Shown: in pieces, positions 6,748-8,410 of the stretch
Position numbering within the stretch: position 1 is the stretch's first letter
Layout: each line of letters starts with the position of its first letter
Assembly: GCA_943326025.2 (NCBI GenBank)
Contig: CALPRR020000104.1
Location: forward strand, 1 to 8,410
Direction: 5' to 3'
Origin: Candidatus Kuenenia stuttgartensis
GTDB taxonomy: Bacteria; Bacteroidota; Bacteroidia; Flavobacteriales_D; Crocinitomicaceae
DNA: 8,410 nucleotides
Notes under the pieces: generated by a model
Told to the model about the DNA's origin: nothing
Database searches by the model: none
The model's input: only the letters and a program-made list of their open reading frames with translations
Position numbers and translations under genes: made by a program

Positions 6748-6784
6748 AAAAAGGCGCCTTCAAATTTTTGAACGCGCCTTTTTT
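6748..6784 (+). terminator. Strong, probably bidirectional terminator between convergent genes
   Basis: Arms AAGGCGC (6751-6757) and GCGCCTT (6774-6780) pair perfectly. After one C-C mismatch the stem continues with TTCAAA (6759-6764) against TTTGAA (6767-6772), leaving a 2-base loop. A run of five A precedes the stem and a run of T follows it, so it can end transcription of the hemE/OmpA-like unit on the plus strand and of AMP nucleosidase on the minus strand. Confidence 0.9.
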
Positions 6785-6796
6785 GTTTTTATTAAG

Positions 6797-6831
6797 TCTA
6801 AAGTCTAACTTCTAATTTCTAATGTCTAAAA
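6797..6831. repeat. Five-copy 7-base repeat TCTAAnn
   Basis: TCTAA occurs at 6797, 6804, 6811, 6818 and 6825, exactly seven bases apart, with variable two-base spacers (AG, CT, TT, TG, AA). The right end enters the AMP nucleosidase gene: its stop codon (6828-6826, minus strand TAG) and its last codon come from the final repeat unit. I recall similar TTAGANN heptamer runs in other Bacteroidota intergenic regions, but this was not searched. Confidence 0.8.
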
Positions 6832-7596
6832 TCGTAAATGCCTAACAGTATCTCCTTTATTAATCATTTGTTTTAGGGATTCAATTCCAATTTGAAGATG
6901 TAAATCAACATAATTAACCGTTGCTGCGTTATCACTCTCAGCTGTTTTAACTCCTTGTGGTGTCATAGGAGAATCAGAAACTAACAATAATGCTCCAGTA
7001 GGAATGTGATTGGCAAAACCAACCGTAAAGATCGTAGCTGTCTCCATATCGATAGCTTGAGCTCTTATAATATTTAAGTACTCCTTAAATTTATCATCGT
7101 GTTCCCAAACTCTTCTGTTTGTTGTATAACAAGTTCCTGTCCAATAGTCTCGACCTAAATCTCGAATAGTAGTTGAAATTGCCTTTTGAAGAGCGAAAGC
7201 AGGAAGCGCTGGAACTTCAGGAGGGAAATAATCATTACTTGTTCCTTCACCACGTATAGCAGCAATAGGAAGAATTAAATCTCCGACTTTATTTTTAGAT
7301 TTAAGTCCTCCACATTTCCCTAAAAATAAAACTCCTTTTGGTTTGATTGCTGAGAGTAAATCCATACAAGTCGCTGCGGTAGCACTTCCCATACCAAAAT
7401 TGATGATCGTAATTTTATTTGCGGTAGCACATTGCATTGGTTTATCTTTCCCTACAATTGGAACATTGTGCATTTCAGCAAATTTTTCGATGTAATTATG
7501 AAAATTACACAAAAGGATGTATTCTCCAAAATTCTCTAATTTTTCTCCAGTATATCTAGGTAGCCAATTTTCGACGATGTCTTGTTTCGTTTTCAT
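6826..7596 (-). CDS. amn: AMP nucleosidase, short form
   Basis: Hydrolyses AMP to adenine and ribose 5-phosphate (purine salvage and adenylate control; cytoplasmic, nucleoside phosphorylase fold). Of 256 residues, INFGMGSATAA (65-75) and FLGKCGGL (91-98) form the phosphate/ribose pocket. GEGTSNDYFPPEVPALP (116-132) and GTCYTTNRRVWE (154-165) follow, then AIDMETATIF (181-190), the ribose-binding Met-Glu, and LLVSDSPMTPQGVKTAESD (204-222) with the probable base-protonating Asp208. It lacks the N-terminal regulatory domain of about 200 residues found in the 484-residue E. coli enzyme, so ATP/phosphate control of that kind is not expected. ATG 7596 is the natural start; no convincing TTG/TAnnTTTG promoter is visible upstream, only a poor TATCTTCA near 7626. 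The stop codon is supplied by a 7-base repeat. A related phosphorylase acting on other purine nucleosides is a less likely alternative. Confidence 0.92.
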   Translation of the reverse strand: MKTKQDIVENWLPRYTGEKLENFGEYILLCNFHNYIEKFAEMHNVPIVGKDKPMQCATANKITIINFGMGSATAATCMDLLSAIKPKGVLFLGKCGGLKSKNKVGDLILPIAAIRGEGTSNDYFPPEVPALPAFALQKAISTTIRDLGRDYWTGTCYTTNRRVWEHDDKFKEYLNIIRAQAIDMETATIFTVGFANHIPTGALLLVSDSPMTPQGVKTAESDNAATVNYVDLHLQIGIESLKQMINKGDTVRHLRF

Positions 7597-7737
7597 CTCT
7601 GTAGTCTGTATATTTTATTGAAGATATACAATAATTATTAAACTACATAATTTATAATTTAGTTGATTGTTAATGGGTTTGTACAGATTATATGGCTAAT
7701 AAACTAAAAAGGGAGCTGACCAAAAAGATTAATTACA

Positions 7738-7868
7738 GTTTAAATTTAAACCATATAAGTAATTTAAGGTCATATAAGTTAATTATCGTCTAACTGAAAA
7801 ATAGGTTATTAATTAACTTGTTTGAAACTTATATGTTCTTATAATCCCTTAAATGGTTCATTTATAAC
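7738..7868. repeat. Long imperfect inverted repeat in the gap between amn and the IS element
   Basis: The gene-free gap 7597-7909 is dominated by this structure. A left arm at 7749-7780 (begins AACCATATAAG, ends CATATAAGTT) pairs with 7826-7858 (begins AACTTATATG, ends GGTT); the last ten bases are perfectly complementary and the rest is mostly so. A nested second pair, AAGTTAATTA (7776-7785) and TAATTAACTT (7810-7819), lies inside. The left arm also holds a direct repeat, CATATAAGT at 7752 and 7771 (19-base offset), and a 14-base perfect palindrome GTTTAAATTTAAAC (7738-7751) flanks it. I found no open reading frame or known RNA in it. It may be a dispersed intergenic repeat or MITE-like element. 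Confidence 0.7.
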
Positions 7869-7869
7869 A

Positions 7870-7902
7870 AAGGGCGTCCTTTTCGGACACCCTTCTTTTT
7901 TT
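7870..7902 (+). terminator. Terminator with no visible upstream gene
   Basis: AAGGGCGTCC (7870-7879) pairs with GGACACCCTT (7885-7894) with one C-A mismatch around a 5-base loop, followed by C and seven T (7896-7902). It is a textbook rho-independent terminator for plus-strand transcription. The nearest gene to the left, amn, is on the minus strand and reads away, so the transcript it ends is unidentified. It lies just outside the proposed IS left end. Confidence 0.8.
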
Positions 7903-7948
7903 AAGCTATTTGTCTAGTCCTGAAATAGCGTTACATAAAATTAACGTT

Positions 7949-8383
7949 ATGAAAGAAAAAGAAGAAAACATTTATCAAAAGCGTAGTCAAAAAGATTACT
8001 CAATGTCTTTTAAATTACAAGTTGTTCAAGAAATTGAACGAAGAGAATTATCTGTTACAGGAGCTAAACGCAAATATGGTATCCAAGGTAGATCAACCGT
8101 TATTAATTGGTTACGAAAATTTGGTACATTTGATTGGGAAACGCAAACTCCATCCAATATGCCAAAAACTCCAGAGCAACGATTAATGGAACTTGAACTA
8201 GAAGTTTTATTGTTAAAAAAGCAAAAAGCATTTCTAGAAAAACAAATAGAATTTTCAGATAAAAAAGCGATTATATTTGATATTATGATTGATTTAGCTG
8301 AAAAGGAATATAATATTCCTATACGAAAAAACTCCTCACCCGATCAATCGATGTCTTCAGAGAAGAACAACAAGAAAGCCTAG
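7949..8383 (+). CDS. IS3-family transposase OrfA (DNA-binding subunit)
   Basis: 144 residues from ATG 7949. KRSQKDYSMSFKLQVVQEIE (11-30) and the segment ending KYGIQGRSTVINWLRKFG (42-59) form the helix-turn-helix that recognises the IS ends; GIQGRSTVINWLRK is very typical of Bacteroidota IS3 OrfA. Residues about 76-103, rich in Leu and Glu/Lys, form the leucine-zipper coiled coil used for multimerisation. The last about 16 residues are read past the frameshift site and are not conserved, as expected. A TTG at 7910 would extend the frame by 13 residues, but it would start on or before the IS edge, so ATG 7949 is preferred. OrfA alone normally regulates; the catalytic product is the OrfAB fusion. 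Confidence 0.9.
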   Translation: MKEKEENIYQKRSQKDYSMSFKLQVVQEIERRELSVTGAKRKYGIQGRSTVINWLRKFGTFDWETQTPSNMPKTPEQRLMELELEVLLLKKQKAFLEKQIEFSDKKAIIFDIMIDLAEKEYNIPIRKNSSPDQSMSSEKNNKKA

Positions 8384-8410
8384 AAGGCACCTGTAGATTG
8401 CTCGGGGTAA
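8314..8410 (+). CDS. IS3-family transposase OrfB (DDE integrase domain), N-terminal fragment, runs off window
   Basis: This frame is open from the TAA at 8311-8313 to the window end, in the -1 frame relative to orfA. It encodes KKLLTRSIDVF followed by REEQQESLEGTCRLLGV, which matches the region before the first conserved Cys-Arg-Leu-x-Gly block (SxxxxCRLxGxSRxxYY) at the start of IS3 OrfB proteins. No ATG or GTG occurs in the visible part, so expression should depend on frameshifting from orfA at 8326-8332. The catalytic DDE residues would lie beyond the window. Confidence 0.82.
8326..8332 (+). promoter_or_regulatory. Programmed -1 ribosomal frameshift site A AAA AAC
   Basis: In the orfA frame the codons are CGA AAA AAC, so the heptamer is A AAA AAC, a classical X XXY YYZ slippery site for -1 shifting. 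A shift here converts Arg-Lys-Asn-Ser to Arg-Lys-Lys-Leu-Leu and joins orfA to orfB. The first downstream hairpin I see (TCTTC 8354-8358 with GAAGA 8362-8366) is weak and about 21 bases away, further than usual for a stimulator. Confidence 0.85.

Larger units (their letters stand above)
7911..8410 (+). mobile_element. IS3-family insertion sequence, left part only
   Basis: The identity rests on orfA, the -1 frame orfB start and the frameshift site described below. The left boundary is inferred: TGTCTAGTCCTGAAATAGCG begins at 7911 with the TG expected of IS3 ends, 38 bases before the orfA ATG, and looks like inverted-repeat sequence I associate with flavobacterial IS3 elements. The right end, the rest of orfB and the target duplication lie beyond the window, so intactness cannot be judged. 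Confidence 0.7.

Noticed and set aside
7738..7868. CRISPR array
   Set aside because: The CATATAAGT copies are short, only two are direct, the spacing is 19 bases without regular spacers, and no cas genes are present.
7681..7902. Known structured RNA (6S, tmRNA, SRP RNA or riboswitch) in the intergenic gap
   Set aside because: I could not recognise any conserved core of these RNAs; only inverted repeats and the terminator are evident.
7910..7948. TTG-initiated extension of orfA
   Set aside because: It would begin at or before the inferred IS edge and has no conserved residues; ATG 7949 is better.
1..8410. A defence island, toxin-antitoxin pair or biosynthetic cluster
   Set aside because: All genes are accounted for by housekeeping, envelope or transposition functions; no relevant domains were seen.

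Overview
The window looks like chromosomal DNA from a flavobacterium (Bacteroidota, Flavobacteriales). The evidence is AT-rich DNA, no Shine-Dalgarno sequences before the genes, several promoters of the Bacteroidota type (TTG, 17-19 bases, TAnnTTTG), an SPII lipoprotein with a Bacteroidota-type surface-export signal, a short AMP nucleosidase of the Bacteroidota form, and an IS3-family element of flavobacterial character. I cannot name a genus or species from the sequence alone.

Layout, left to right. (1) 1-716, minus: most of a DUF62 / SAM hydroxide adenosyltransferase-family gene, cut by the window edge. (2) 821-1783, plus: phoH, a PhoH-like ATPase with a TTG start. (3) 1880-2827, plus: purC (SAICAR synthetase). 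(4) A terminator at 2871-2903 that contains a dispersed-repeat core and lies between convergent genes. (5) 2902-3666, minus: a lipoprotein of unknown function. (6) 3783-4454, plus: ung (uracil-DNA glycosylase), divergent from the lipoprotein. (7) 4529-5566, plus: hemE (uroporphyrinogen decarboxylase), overlapping by 17 bases (8) 5550-6731, an exported OmpA-C-domain protein. (9) A strong, probably bidirectional hairpin at 6748-6784 and a 7-base-period repeat at 6797-6831, before (10) 6826-7596, minus: AMP nucleosidase. (11) A 313-base gene-free gap (7597-7909) holding a long imperfect inverted repeat and a terminator with no visible gene to terminate. (12) The left end of an IS3-family insertion sequence, with orfA complete and orfB entered by a classical A AAA AAC -1 frameshift site, running off the window.

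The genes are mostly housekeeping: purine synthesis and salvage (purC, AMP nucleosidase, possibly the SAM-cleaving family member), DNA repair (ung), haem synthesis (hemE) and envelope proteins (lipoprotein, OmpA-like). I see no defence system, CRISPR array, toxin-antitoxin pair, prophage or biosynthetic cluster. The points most worth a second look are the repeat island next to the IS, promoters so close to the ung and hemE start codons that the mRNAs should be leaderless, loss of family catalytic or ligand-binding residues in the DUF62 and OmpA-like proteins, and repeat sequences serving as gene ends.
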